Shown here: positions 37,509 through 52,349 of the stretch, in pieces
How the letters are laid out: each line of letters starts with the position of its first letter
Position numbering within the stretch: position 1 is the first letter of the stretch
Assembly: GCF_037975245.1 (NCBI RefSeq)
Contig: NC_092581.1
Location: 13,917,303-13,981,302, forward strand
Direction: 5' to 3'
Length of the DNA: 64,000 nt
DNA from: Apostichopus japonicus
Taxonomy: Eukaryota > Echinodermata > Holothuroidea > Aspidochirotida > Stichopodidae
Position numbers and translations under genes: made by a program
Notes under the pieces: generated by a model
The model's database searches: none
Told to the model about the DNA's origin: nothing
The model's input: the letters and a program-made list of their open reading frames with translations, nothing else

Positions 37509-40500
37509 GTGAGCTTTGGTGTGGTCATTTTCTCTTTCTGTTTAAAGTGGATAGTTGTATATGTAGCTTAACTCCATCAAGTATGCTTCCACCGAAACAC
37601 TTTTGTTGCATTCATGTTAAAGCAGTTTAGCATTAACTTGAATGTGTTTGCATGGCAAAACACATTGACATGTAAAGTGACTTAGCTACTATAACCACTT
37701 GCTGAGCCTAAATTTGTTTCAGTTTACTTTTGAAGTTTGGAAAATTGAAATGTGAAATTGAAATGTTAGAGAATAGTTACTTTATATGATTGCTGTTTGC
37801 CCATAGATGATGATGTGTGACTTACGTTAATATCACATGAATATTAGTAAGTAACTGCATGATAACCCTTCCAGTTTTGTGACCACTTTGTTTGGGGGCA
37901 GGAGGGGGGGGGGTGATATATAGTTAGATTCAGTTTAACTGATGCAATTAACAGGATATATTTAACCTTTTATGAGACTTGTGTGTTAAGTTTAAAAATA
38001 TGGAAAATATCCCAGATTTACATCTCAAATTGAAATAGAGCATTTAGCTGTGTTGATATTAATAATAATCATATTTAAATATTATTAAATATAATCATCA
38101 TTAATAATAAGCTTAGTAATAATCAAACAGTTATTGTATGGTGCTGAAGCAACCACAAAAGTTGGAGAAGGCCACAGGGGCTTATGGATTACAACTTTCA
38201 CGGCGGGTGGCTTCCAATTCAACATTTTATCTCAAATTTGGAATCTTTTCAATTTAAAAAATCATTTCATATGGGAAAACAGTAGATTGCTCTTGAATGA
38301 AAACCCCACACCTTACTATGACGTAGCCAGGTATGGACCCCAGAACCTCCCGATTGCTGAGCCTCATTGCTTTAAATGCCACCGCCTTTGTCCACTCGGC
38401 CACAGCACTGTCATGCAGGGAAATGTAACTGATTAGTGCAGACTGATTGTGCATTAACAACGTCTCTAATTACAAATAATGAAACTTATAACAATACATA
38501 AACTATACAAAAGAAATGTCTTTCCTTCCAAAAAACAAACAAGCAATACATTACTCACAAACTTGTTTACTTCTTTACACAGAAATTTTACATTGTTGGT
38601 TCTAATGGAGCAGAGACAACGTTTCGAATACTGGAAGTGGATCGATGTCACCCAACTAAGCTTGTCGTATCCGATGACAAGGTATTAATAAAGCCTTATT
38701 CAGAAGAGAAGCTACAATTTCTGCAAGCTCTCTTCTCTGCCTCACGGTAGTTTGAAATTTGGACTAATAAAACAAACGTTCTTGCATGCCAATTTTTGCA
38801 ATTGAAAGGATCACATATGTCCAAAGTTCTCACATAAAGATTTGAATGAATGTTGATGCCTCTTAGGTACTAAAATTATCAGACTTCGGAATGCAATAAT
38901 GAGTGCAACAGTACATTCAGTGTATAATTTATCGGGTATCGCAGAACATAGTAAAGTGCAAAACAAATTTTCTAGACCAGTGCAGAGATGTATAGTAGTG
39001 TTTGTGCACATAAACATATTACTTTCAATATTTTGTGAGAAACAAAATAAGTGCACTGCAAAACTGCCACATGATAAATGGGAAAACTAACTCAGTCCTT
39101 TTTAACAGATAATTAACATTACTATATGATATTAACAAAAAAGGTAAATATTTAAAACTTGTATGAAGCACAAAGTCACCTTATTTGTCTCTGCGATATA
39201 GGCTGAGTTTGTGACTATAAGCTATGAAAATGTATTTTAGGCCTAAGCTACATACTGATGTTTTGAAGAAGAAGTCTTTTCGAAAGGTATCCAAAAAAAT
39301 TTTCATTAAGTGTACTTCCCAATTTCTCCCATTAGTGATTTGGCAGCCTAACATTCACTCTTGCTGATGATTAAGCACCCTAGTCTAGGAATAATGTGTA
39401 AACAAAGGTCCATGGATATAAGCCAATGAGGGTTGGAGAATGCGCCAGTGTTGGGGTAGGGGGAGGGGTTATGTGAGATTAAATATACTAAACAATAGAC
39501 CATAATACCATGCGATCCTATTTAGTCACATGTTCATTCCAGAAATTAATCCAAAAATAATTTTGAATTATTGATTCTCTCAGTGATTCTCTCAGGCTGA
39601 TGATCAAGCACCTTAGTCTAGGAATTATGTGTAAACAGAGGTCCACGGATAGGTGTGAGTTCATTGATGAAGTACATATACGATAGATCCCTTTACATAC
39701 AGTTTAAATAACGTCTATAGTAATCTCCCACCATTTATTAACAGTGTAACACCTTACAATATGACTAGGTGAAACCAATCAAGGCAAGCATAATCTTATG
39801 TGACACATAAATTGTGACTTGTCACTAGGAATGTCTCGATACTCATTGACCTTCATTCTGCAAAAAAAAAGAATGAAATATATCTTCAATACTAAAAAAA
39901 ATTCAAATATTCTTCTTTTTTTTGTAGGTAGAATACAAGAAACAAGAAATTCAAGATAAAATTAATCAATTTAAGCCAGAGTCTAAGATAAAAGACAAGC
40001 AGAGGAAACAGCATGGGGATATGCCAGACATGTCAGCGTTTGGTATTGTTGGTGAGTTTGTTTTTATATTTGTCTACAGTGAATGAAAAGGATGACCTTA
40101 GGAAAAATTGTTTGGTCTTGAAGTGTATAAGTCCAAATAAAAAAAGGGACAAATTTGAGTGTTTTATAGTAATGTTTCTATAGCTGTTATATAATCTAAC
40201 CATCCTGGTTCAATTTGCATCAGTATCCTACTTTTTGTTTTTCGAGATGTTGACAATAAAAGTTGTCACTGCCCATACCAAAAGTGAACTTGAAGCAAAC
40301 AGGTGTGATGTCATCAATGCACACTGACAAATAAATGGTTATCAATAGGAAGTCAGTTTTGATGATCAAATGATAATTGATGAAGGAGAAGGGATGATGA
40401 GGAGTGGTAAAGGAAAGGGGGGTATGCAAAAAATTCAACAGTGAAGAGATGTAAAAGATACGTAAAGAAAATCAAATGTGTCAAGTTTGTTACTGATGAA

Positions 40501-43500
40501 TAATTTATCGATTTTAATTACAAAGTCAGTTTTTACCATATTTTGAATTATTTTTCTGAGTTGTATTGATTCTTCATCTTTGTTAACTGTATACATATTT
40601 CAAGAGCAATAGAAAAAATGAAGAAAAAAAAACGAAAATGACACTAAGTTGTAAGTTTTATCTTTACAACTTAGTATCATTTTCATTGATTTATGTTTTG
40701 TCAAATTTTCATCTGAGGTTATCAGTAAGAATAAATCAAGATATAGTTGGAGAAGTATGAGTGATGAGTTGGTGGGAGGGGGGCGCGTAGGGCTTATAAG
40801 GAGGGAACAGCAGTAGAGAAGAAAGCAACAGTGAGGAGATGGATGCAATACTCTGGTACAAGGATGAAAATAACTCTTTATATCAACTTTTGGTAAATAA
40901 CTTTCCAAATCTTGGTATAATTTTTAACATTTTTCAATGATCTAGGTTTCGTGAAATTTTTGGAAGGCTACTACATGATTCTGGTCACCAAACGAAAAAA
41001 GTAAGTTTATAAAGTGAGAGTGACTTTAATCAATTAACATAGAGAATTCATTTCGAGACTGATAAATTTAATAGCATCGTAATTTATGTAAAAGCGTAAT
41101 ATTTTATGGTAGAATTGATGTAGACATTTTCAGAGTCAAAGAATGTTTAGCAGAGTGGTAAAATGTAAAGATAGAAAGAAAATCATGGGAAATTTGTTCA
41201 ATTAGGACTGAATTTCATTATTAAATTTCTGTGTATATCTTTAAAAAAAAAAAATTATTTTTAAATTATGAGATATGTTGGAAAGTATCCGTTGCCCCAA
41301 CTTGTACCATCCTGGATACGTTGACATAACCAAAAGAGCTAAGGGAGGTTCTTAAGTAGATGAAGAAATTTATGTTGATTTGATTTTGTGTTTGTTAACT
41401 CACTTTACTTAAGTCTCTACTTAAGTCACATCTGGAAGCTGTGATAATTGGAAGATGATAATAACGTTCATCATATTCCTCCCGTTATTTTGATCTCGAC
41501 AGCGTTGCAGTCATCGCAGGTAACACGATCTACAAGGTTGAAGACACTTCAATGATATACATTCCAAATGTCGGAAACAGATATCATAACAACGAAGAGT
41601 TACGGTGAGCATCTGTTTGGTCAGAGGATAGGAAGCAATTTTACTGCAGTAGTTACTTTCCCCTTTCTCTTGAATCTTTGCTGAAGTATACTTTTATTTC
41701 TGCCAAATCATTCTTGATGCAGATTACTCTTCCTAAATATGTATGCAGCCGTATAATTTATTTCACAATTCCGAATTGTGTTTCGAAGTTCCAGGACGGG
41801 TCGAGCGATCCGAGATCTTTAACACATTCCTTAATTTGAAAGTTGGTTCGAGCCGACTGGTTACCACTAAAAAATGTATCCAAATCGAATTGTCGACATG
41901 AATCACTGTGCTATATTTCTTTGGGAGAAGCTTGACAAAGTTGTTCGAGGCCCCGCCTGTTTTTTTTTTTGGGAGGGGGGGGGGAGGAATTTAGTTATTC
42001 AAGTTATGACTTGCTTCATCGTTGAAAGATGCAAGCAGAAGGATAGATCACATTCTGAATAACCCATGCTGCATTTCTAGAAAACAAAGGAAGCAGACTT
42101 GCTGTTAGTTCTTGTAGGTTTTTGGAAACTATTCTGGTTAAGTTCATGTCTTGCTCCCCTTCTAGTGCCAGATTATGTACTAAGCTGTTTATTTCATAAA
42201 TTAGAAAATTTATTTAGTACACTCCTGTAAAACTGGGCATGTGTAGTAATGAAACATTGTAATTGAGCTTTGATGAAAGTTGAAGATATCATCATTTCAG
42301 ACCTGGATTCACTCAATCAACTTTTACCAGCCAAGGCTTACAAATTGTCCCAAGAAGCATTAAAAAAATTTTGAAATAGCTACTTAATTACTTTGGATGT
42401 ATTTGTTCTGTAAAAACCCGGTCTTGTTGGGGGTTTGTAATAAAAAAAGATAACTTTTAAACAACATTCTTTTTCCAACCATGTTTATTTTAGTGTTCAC
42501 TTAGAAGAAGAATTGACCCAAAAGTTTTGATATTTCAGTCGATCCGTCGTTAAATGAATCTCTTCAATATTTTTCTTTTCCCTTCTAGATACCTCAAAAT
42601 ATTCCAGAATATTGACTTATCAAGTAATTTTTACTTCTGGTAGGTGACATGGTCTAAAAAATTTATGTGAATAATGGAGGATAAATGGTCTGTTTACTGT
42701 AATAAAAGTTATGAAAATCATACAATCTTGATAACCACAAGTAGCTTCCTGATCATAGCATGTTGTGTTGGGGATACGCAATTAAATTTTTTTTTATTAA
42801 TTACGTATCTGGTTGAAGAAGAGTGGGATGATAATCATTTCACATGAACAGCAACAATTTCTATGTTTCTTTTCCCGAGGCTTAAACTGACAGCTTAGCA
42901 AAATTGATGGGAAATGTTTATGCAGGGTTACGTACAAAAACCACATCCTGGTTTAGTATGTTTGAAGAGATGATATTTTGGTATGATATTTTGTAAAAAC
43001 AGAGTGAAATTTGCTGAATATGTCTGTTTTTCTTTATATTATTTTTAATTATTTACCCACGGAGGACAGCAGTATTTCTAAAAAGAAAAGTTGCGGGTTG
43101 GTGAAAGATAAATTCGGAGAATATTGACAGCTTAGCAAGCACTCCAAAATTTTATCAAGTTTCTAAGGATTTAACAACAAGAAGAATATATAAGCCAGAG
43201 TAATTTGCTTTTGAAGAAACTTCCACCTGGATGACATCACCGACAACTAACTGTGATTTATTTCTTGGAGTAAGGGACGGGGGTTAAAGGGTGTGAAGAC
43301 TCGCACAAAAAGAAACGTCTAATGCTGGTAATTTGACCTAGTTTCGAATGAGGTGTAACAGAAGTGTTAAAAACACCACCATCGATCCCAGAGAATACAC
43401 ACACAGCTTGCTACCGTCGGTAATTAGACACTAGTGTACAGTCAGTACATACAGCTGCGGTCAATACCCACAGCACAGTGTACAAACGATACAGCGATGG

Positions 43501-46500
43501 ACATCTCAGGTCCAGCTAAAGATAAAAATTAAGGTATCACGTTTCATTACTGTACTGTCTGCATTTTGTTATGACACGAACAAAACGTCACTTGCAAGCA
43601 ACAGAAAGTTAACTTTTTCAGATGCCCGCACACGGTTGGGGCGAGTCTTCAATGCCTTTAAGCCTGTTAAAATAGGCCACATTCAATCACCCATATCCTA
43701 AGATAGGGTGAGATAACGAGAAGCGGATTTCAAACTGTTACAATGTGGAGAGAATTTTTCTCTTTAAGTCAAGTGCTATATTTACTGCCTCCAGAATTTC
43801 CCCATAAAGATTGGTTCTCGAAAAATGTTAAAAGGAATGAGAGAGAGACATATAATGAAGCATTTTCATCAAATATCACTGAAACGTGATTTTGTTTTTC
43901 ATCTTCTCCTCAGCTATACCTATGACTTGACCCGCTCTCTACAGTATAATCTAACAGGATGCAATACAAAAGGTTGGCAGAATTAACAGCGCTTATTAAT
44001 TATTTTTGATGAATTTTCAATTATTGTTCTAAGGATATGATCTTTTCCTATGCACAAGTACGGTTTCAAATCATTTTTTTTGTATGACAGCTGAACTATG
44101 TAACACTTTGTTGTACTAGTATAAACAAACTTAGTACTGTTTAGCATCTTCTTGGGCTCCAAGGCACCTCCTCCCAGCCCCGTCCCCTTGATCGAGAATA
44201 TGTTTAAAATTGGAATTTTCTGTAAGAGGAAATTGTGTCAAAGTTGGAGGAACAAAAGAGAAAGGCTACTGTAGCTGCAGAATCCTGCTCAGCTGAGATG
44301 AATCAATATCAAGCAACAGAGATTAACTGTGGGGTGCAGTAGACTATGATAATGTACTACACAGCCTGGCTGCATTAGGCTGCAGCCACCTCAGCATGGC
44401 CATCCCATGGTTGTTGCATTTGTTTTGTGTGAAGATTTGTATATAAGTACTTTATCAATAACTTTACACTACGATTTAAACGCATCAACGATAGCTGCAT
44501 TGCAGTTTACGATATTGAAATTTGAAACGACACAAAAGTATGGATTTTGTTAAAACCATCCCAAGATTTCCCTTCCCCCGATCCCCAATGTTTTCAATGT
44601 TATGACAGTTTTAGCTCTTCTTTGACAAAAAGTTTCTAACTACTTCATTGCGCTTCTTTGCAGGCTCTCCGAAGGAGAAATTTGTCTGGAACAAGTATCA
44701 TTGGATGTCGGCTAGGAGAATGATTTCCCCTCCTTGGACCATGGCTATCATTCATGGATTTGTGGGTCAAGTCAGTATCCTTTTCAAGATAAAGTAAAAC
44801 CATAATCAATCACAGATGTATAACACAGATCCTGTTTGTATACAGATTTTAATATCCGTCCATTCGTTATTCTAAAACAAATCACTGTTAACAAACTTCT
44901 TGTCTCCAGCACAAATTCTGTGTTGGTTAATGTTGTTGGTAACATTTAGTGGGCCGGAAGTGCTGATTCCAGCAGGATCTTCAGAGGTGGACTGTTACAC
45001 TCGTCGGCAAAGTTCATCTCCCCCGAGCCCTTCCATCTCTTGTTTCTATCTCGTCTCGTGTGGTCTCTTCCTGTCATCTAACTGCCCTTTATTCTGTCTA
45101 ATCTCACTGTATTCATTGTTGAATGTTCCAATATATTTTACTTTTGCAGTGTATTGTATTAACACTGCACATGTGTTATCACCCTCCACATATACCTTCA
45201 CTGCAATGTTGAGTACATTTGTAGTGTATTGTGTTAACACTGCACTTTGTGTTATCACCCTCCACATATACCTTTGTTGTCCTCTGTGACTGCCATTTGA
45301 AATTTGGCATCTCGTTTTGCCTCCTTCGTTTTTTTTCCAGTATAAGGTCAAATAACTATCATGTGAAAGTAATTTACTAAAACTTACTTTTTGTTTATAA
45401 TTTCTAATCTTGAAACTTTGCAACTTAAGTTTTGGCTTGAAAATCGTTTTTGAACCACTGACCTCAGGTTTACAAGCCCTGATTTCAGGGTTTCAACCCT
45501 TGGTTCTACTGACTGGGCTATAATTGCACAAAATCACAGCTATTTGTAGAGTTTATGGCTTGAAACCCTGTCAGTTTTCTGTTTCTGTTTTTTTTCTCCA
45601 TTTTCTTATGTACTTTGTACTTAATTTCTACTAAGACACCATGTCAAAAAGAAGAGCTGCAGCAGCTGCAAAATCCTCTGCAGCAAGGCAGCAAGGTGAA
45701 ACTGTGGTGTCTATTGTAGGAAACTACACAGCACAAAAGATTATGTCCTACGCAGCCTGGCTGCAAGATGCTGCATCCCCCTCAGCATGTTTTCCAAGCA
45801 ATGGAAGGAAACTCTTGACAGATATAACCAGATTTGATGGTTGTTAAACTGTAATAGTCAAGTGCACTAATGTTGCCTTCCTTAACCCTTGAATCTAGAT
45901 GTCTCCATCTTCGGTAGACCTGTGTACGTTGCGTTGATAGCTCGAAGATCAAACCAATATGCGGGAACACGGTACCTGAAAAGAGGATCAAATGCTGTGG
46001 TAAGAAAATGTTGTATCCTTTAGTTTTTGACATAATGCTAGTTGCATATCTGTACTTAAACTTACACAACCCCTACTACACTTTCTATAAAATTTCATTT
46101 ATTTTTACCCGAATTTTACATGTTCTGGTACAAAATGCTACCAAATAATACGTATTTCTTCAAATGGTACAGACAAGCTGCTGGAAAGTTCAACAAGAAA
46201 GATTATTTATTATCTTCATTTTTAGTTTTTGCTATAAAGGAACTGACTGAATGAATGATGGGTTTATTAGACTTGGTAGTCCAGCCACTTTGTATGATGC
46301 AGCATTTGATGTTTAGTTATTTATCAAAAATTAAATATCATATTAAAGGAAATTTATTCTGATTGCTAATTTTAATCTCCTGTCTCAAAGAAAGTTTGTT
46401 TTTTGGGGGTTTTGTTTGCATCTGAAGTACTAACTTCTGTAAACCTGTGGAAGAAAAAAGGACAACAAATTTCAATTTGTCATGAAAAGAAAATGTATGT

Positions 46501-49500
46501 ATTTCTTTTTCAATTTCTTCAAGGGAGATGTAGCAAATGAGGTTGAAACAGAGCAAATTGTCTATGACGCATCATTGACCAGCTTCCAAAGAGGGCGTTA
46601 CACCTCTTATCTGCAATATCGTGGATCAGTTCCAGGCCTGTGGTCACAGGATATTTCCTCCATGGTTCCTAAACCACCAATCACAGGTCATTATTCAAAT
46701 ACGGATATTTTGAATCTGCCGCATTGACGAATTACACTGAGAAAAAGTGTTCGGTAGTAACCATATGAGCCCCGGTTTATTTGTAATTTTTTTTTTTCCA
46801 AGACAACTGTCTTGTCGTACAACTCAAAAAGGTCTCCTGTGAGCTTGTCGGCAGAGAGATAAGTAAATTATGTAAAATTAAAAAGTCAAATTTCATCCCT
46901 GTTTTTGTCCTATGTTTGAATTATTTTTTTTCTATTCTCACAGTGAATGTTTCTGATCCTTATTTCAACCTTGCCGCTGCTCACTTTAATCGGTTGCTCA
47001 AAGTGTACGGCTCACCAATCATCGTCTTAAACCTGGTCAAGGTAGGTACAATGTTTTCTCGTTCCAAAGGAGAAAGACAGATTCGATAATTCATTGTGCC
47101 ATATTATTAGCTTAAAGATTGTTGCTTTCATACAGATAAGTCTGCTGGTTCAGAAGGGTTGTATAAATTCTCACTGAAGTGTCAAAACATTTAGATTGTT
47201 GGTTGATGTCAGTACACACCACCTTTGCCTTACATCTACCTCGTCAGTCGCAGTAAACGGCTGATCAGTGAAGCCTGAAGGAGTCAAGGTTAATGTGTGA
47301 CGGAGTGGGCTCTTGGTTTGATGACAGGCTGGCTCAGGTATGAGCTGGCTCTGGTACAAGCAGGTTCAGGGTTTAAACTAGCTCAGGTAAAAGCTGGCTC
47401 ATGTACAGAAAGGCTCATGTATTAGAAGACTCATGTACAAGTTGTTACATACATGTACAAACAGGCTCAGATACAAACAGGTTTAGGTACAAGCTGGCTC
47501 ATGTATAAACAGGCTCAGGTTTGCAATAGCTTAAATAGGTACAAGCTGGCTCCCATACAAACAGTCTCATGTAGCAGAAAGGATCATGTAGAAATAGTTA
47601 CATGCACAAGTTGGCTCGGGTACAAACTGGCTTAGGTACAAGCTGGCTCCGGTACCAACAGTCTCATGAATAAGAAGGCTCATGTAGAAATTGTTACATG
47701 AACAAACTGGCTCAGGTACACACAGGCTTAGGTACAAGCTGGTTCAGGTAAAAGCAGTCTCATGTATAAGAAGGCTAATGTACAAGTTGTTACATGTACA
47801 AACAGGCTCAGGTACATGCAGGCTCAGGTACCAGTTGGCTGATGTACAAGCAGGATTAAGTACAGGCAGGCTCAGGAATGAACTGGCTCAGGTAAATGCA
47901 GTCATCGTCCAAAACTGTGAAGGGATCAACATGTACATACTACTATCTTTCAACTTTTCCTGCTCAACAGAAACATGAAAAGAGGAAACGTGAATCAAAG
48001 CTGACAGATGAGCTACTTGGCGCAGTACAATATCTAAACCAATTCCTGCCACCCCAGCACTGTATTAGATACAAGCATATCGACATGGCTAAGTACAGTA
48101 AAAGGTAAATATTGTACAATATCTAAACCAATTCCTGCCACCCCAGCACTGTATTAGATACAAGCATATCAACATGGCTAAGCACAGTAAAAGGTAAATA
48201 GTGTACAATATCTAAACCAATTCATGCCACCCCAGCACTGTATTAGATACAAGCATATCGACATGGTAATAAAGTACAGTAAAGGTAAATCGTGTACTCA
48301 CAATAACCTATTGTGATCTCTCCTTGTAATTTGTTTTCTCCTTGCAAAGTGCAATTATATGAGTCATTTGTAGGATTCAAAGAAAAAGCCTTGACAACCT
48401 GTAGCTGTTAGTATAAGGTGTCAGGTTTCATAGTTTGTTGAAGGTCACAAGAAGCTCTGTGGACATGGTATCTGTGAGAAAATTAAATAAAAGAATGAAT
48501 TACGTGGTCTAAGAACTACGAATATGGAGTAAGTTATTAACTATGAGAGTTTAGTGTAGAGAGATGTCCCTCTCCCCCTCCCCCTCCCCCCCCTTAGAAA
48601 AAAAAAACCAAAAACAAATTGAGAACAAGTAAGTATCATTGACAAGCAAAACATCATCTTTTCCAATGGTAACATCTATTTGTATATATCTGAAAGGATG
48701 GAGGAGGGGGGGGGTGGGGTGGGGGGTGTTGGAGTTGAGAAATGGGAATGCAAACTTTAACCATTGATTCTTCGTAAAAATTTTAATATCATTTCGCAAT
48801 CATATCTTCATAATAAATATAAGCTATGTGAGCCAAGATATGACTTAAGTCCTGAGGGATTTCAATCATTTCTAGCGTACCAAGTACAAAGTGTTTGAAA
48901 CCAAACTTATAGTCAGTTTTGTCGGAATGTTAGGTAGGAGTGGTTAAAGTGGCTTTAGAGGAGAATATACCCTTCATACTATCCCCTCCTTCCACCCCCA
49001 CCCCCAGTTTTCATCTTCATCCAGAATAATGAGGTGTTCCATTCATTAAGATGTCATCCTCACTTTCATCTGTCTTACCGTACGTTCACCTTGTCAGATA
49101 CAAGTGGAAGTTTCTTGATTATTCTTGGGAAATCCTGGTTATTTTTAGTAAAATTTTGGGAATGTTTTCCCCCCTTCAGATGATTTACCCTTAATATTCC
49201 GTTTTAATTATAGCCCTAAATTAGACGTTATCGCCAAGTTGGAGAGGATAGCAGAGTCTGTAGTCGAAGCGACTGGACTCTTCATGTACGGACCTCTTCT
49301 GGATCCGGGCAAACAAGACCCAAAGAGGAAGTAAGTGCTTATGATCTTTGGTATAATTGAACCAGACACTGCTTTGTAGAGTGCCAGTTATGAAAACAAA
49401 TATTATCTTCAAAGAGTGTAAAATAATAAGTAAAAAGTCATACTCATAATAAACAACTTTGCCACCAAATATCAATTATATATATGTCTATATATCTATT

Positions 49501-49506
49501 TATATC

Positions 49507-49547
<41 letters not shown>

Positions 49548-49571
49548 ATATATCTATATATATCTATATAT

Positions 49572-49628
<57 letters not shown>

Positions 49629-52278
49629 GTATAGTATATATTAAGTAAATAAATGTCAAGACAAGAACAACAATTATTGTTTTCTACAGAGAACTTACAA
49701 GCCCCCCCCCCCTCCCCTCAAATCCCCCTTTTCCTGGGATAGTATTAACACTGTTACGAGAAAGAGAAGGAACAAAAGTATAAAAACATTATATTTGTGA
49801 AGAGAATACATCGTTCAATTGTCCACTTTTCATCCTTGGTTTGAGACTTGCTAGGCTCATATGTTACATAGAGAAATTTCTGGTTCCCCACTACCTCCCC
49901 CCACCCCCCACCCACCCACCCACCTTCAGGTGGTGATATTGATTTTGTATTTTAATTTTAAATTTGACCTCGTTTATTACAATGTTCTTACAATTTATTG
50001 CATACCTTACTGGAACTAAATTTTTATTTTTTGTTTTCTCAATGCAGCTTTTCGAAGGAAGGGAAGATAATCTATAAACAGGTATGACATCATTATGCAT
50101 ATTGATTCAACCATTGTATTTAAACTCTTCCTGCAATATAAAACGTCATGTAGGTGGGGGGGGGGGGGGTGGATAAGCTACAGATTACGAAGGAAAAGAC
50201 AAAGAGCAAATGACAAATTCTAAGTAGAGAAGCATAGACCTAGCTGTATTAAGAATCCACCTTTTGAGATAAAATAGCAATTTTTTAAAATTATTGCAAT
50301 TGATTAATTTCTAAATAGTTCGGATGGCCTTACATTAGATTATCATTCTAGCTTCCAGACTCAGAATGCTGAAAATTGTGAAATTTTCTGTAAGTACTTT
50401 TCTGGTTGGTTCAAACTCTTCCACATTATGACTTGATTCATTTGAAAAGTAATAATATAGCTTTTAACAAACTGCTTTTCTACTCAAAAAAAAAAAAAGG
50501 CTAGGTAAGTATTAGAACGTATAAACATTCGATGATCTGACATTTCTATTCAAGATCTCTTCAACACTAGGAAAAAGATCTTGCTATGATTGGGACTTCA
50601 TGCCTTTAGTCTCTTATTTGAACAGTCCTGGATTAAACTGACTGAAGGGAGTGTCATTATTTGTGGTGGTAAGAGTTAAAGGTGCAAGAGCTTCATCATT
50701 GGTGATTAACTATAGCATACCTTTTTAAATTATTTAGGTTTCACAGTCTTGTTCAAGGCCAAGGCCCTCTCACAAGACTTCACAGCTTAACCCTGGTCAT
50801 TGGTAACTTGTAACACCTACACACCAAAGTGTGCACAATTCAAACAATCTCTCCTGGGGCACAACAGTGCACCACAGCCACGTGTCCCCCGGGAGACCTC
50901 CCATAAGGTGCAGCCACAAACCGGTGCACGCAACTATTTTGGCAAGTTACCTCACAAGTCCCCATTTATTATACACTTGGGTGAAGAGAGGCAATGGAGA
51001 TAAAGTGCCTTGCCCAAGGACACAACACAATGATCTGGCCAGGACTCGAACCTGTAATCCTTAGATCACAAGTCCACTGCCTTAACCACTTGACCACAAT
51101 GCCCTCTTGTGTCAGGGGTGGTTGGAAGGAGTTTGAGATTGGTTTGGGATGACACTGGGAGATCCAAGATTGTCATTGGGATGGTGGGGGGGGGGGGTGA
51201 GGTGAATAACTGATTGAATGCAAAATGGTATCATATTTGTGCATCTTTTTAATTAAATTAATGTTTAAGAGTTTTCCACTTTTTTATTAGTCTATGAGAG
51301 ACCAAGTTATTGATGGGATCAATACTCCCCATTCATCATTTCAGGGGCCTTTGCGTTTTAATTCTTCAGTTAACAAGAGACTGAAATGACGATTGCAAAT
51401 GTACCCTAAATAACTTGCTTTTCTTCTGATTTTAAGGAATTCTAAACTTTCAGGATACAGAGAAAACATTGGATGTAGAAAGAATGAAAGAAAGTAAAAA
51501 AAAGTAAGTCTTTGAAAATTCGCTGTTTAGAGTGAATATGCCATTGATGAAGCGCATGTTGTGATTTTGTTAAATTGTAGACGGGAGTCGTTCGAACAAA
51601 TTGCGTGGACTGTCTGGATAGAACAAACACAGCGCAGTTTATGATCGGGAAGCAAGCACTGGGAAACCAACTTTTTGCTCTTGGTTTTATTTCAAAGACT
51701 CATCTTGAATTTGATACAGACTGTCTCAGGTGAGTTCATGATATGCATAATACCTATGCCAATATGTAGCGATCATCTTAACTGGTAATAAGTTCTGTGT
51801 TCTTGCAATAGTAAATTACCCCCTCAGTGGTTCCCATCTAACCCTCTGTTACCGTCCAAGTCAGAAATTGTTTACTGTAAAAAGTTTCCTATAAGTGGTT
51901 CCCATGCGGTTGGATAGTCAGGAAAAGGTACGGAACGGGAAACACCTTTTTTATGATAGGTCATGTAAGCACTTGAAATGTTGAACTTTAGCCTGGAAAA
52001 GTGAGAAAAATCCATCGTTTGAGCAAGTTCTTCTTATTTATGTGTTTTCATGACTACATGAAAAAAAAACATTTCTATTTCAGCAAAAAGAGTTTATTTT
52101 TGGATGTATACTCTCCTGTGATTTGTTATTTCTATCATAACCTTCATGCAATTTTCTGAAGGCATGGTGTCTAGCCTATTCATTCATAGCATATGTTGGT
52201 AAGGGTATATATATATTCATATGTATATATATAAATATATATATATATATGTACATAAATATATATATTGATATTCAT

Positions 52279-52349
<71 letters not shown>

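Noticed and set aside
44900-45289. 129-codon plus frame
   Set aside because: It lies in FIG4 intron 8, crosses a tandem duplication and has no domain.
45641-45847. Ala-rich 68-codon frame starting [11 protein letters not shown]
   Set aside because: It is part of a repeat whose other copies are not open, so a real gene is unlikely.
51454-51503. Possible extra FIG4 exon ([16 protein letters not shown]) with good acceptor and donor
   Set aside because: It is 50 nt and would break the frame between exons 14 and 15, which join exactly in phase 0 as in the family.
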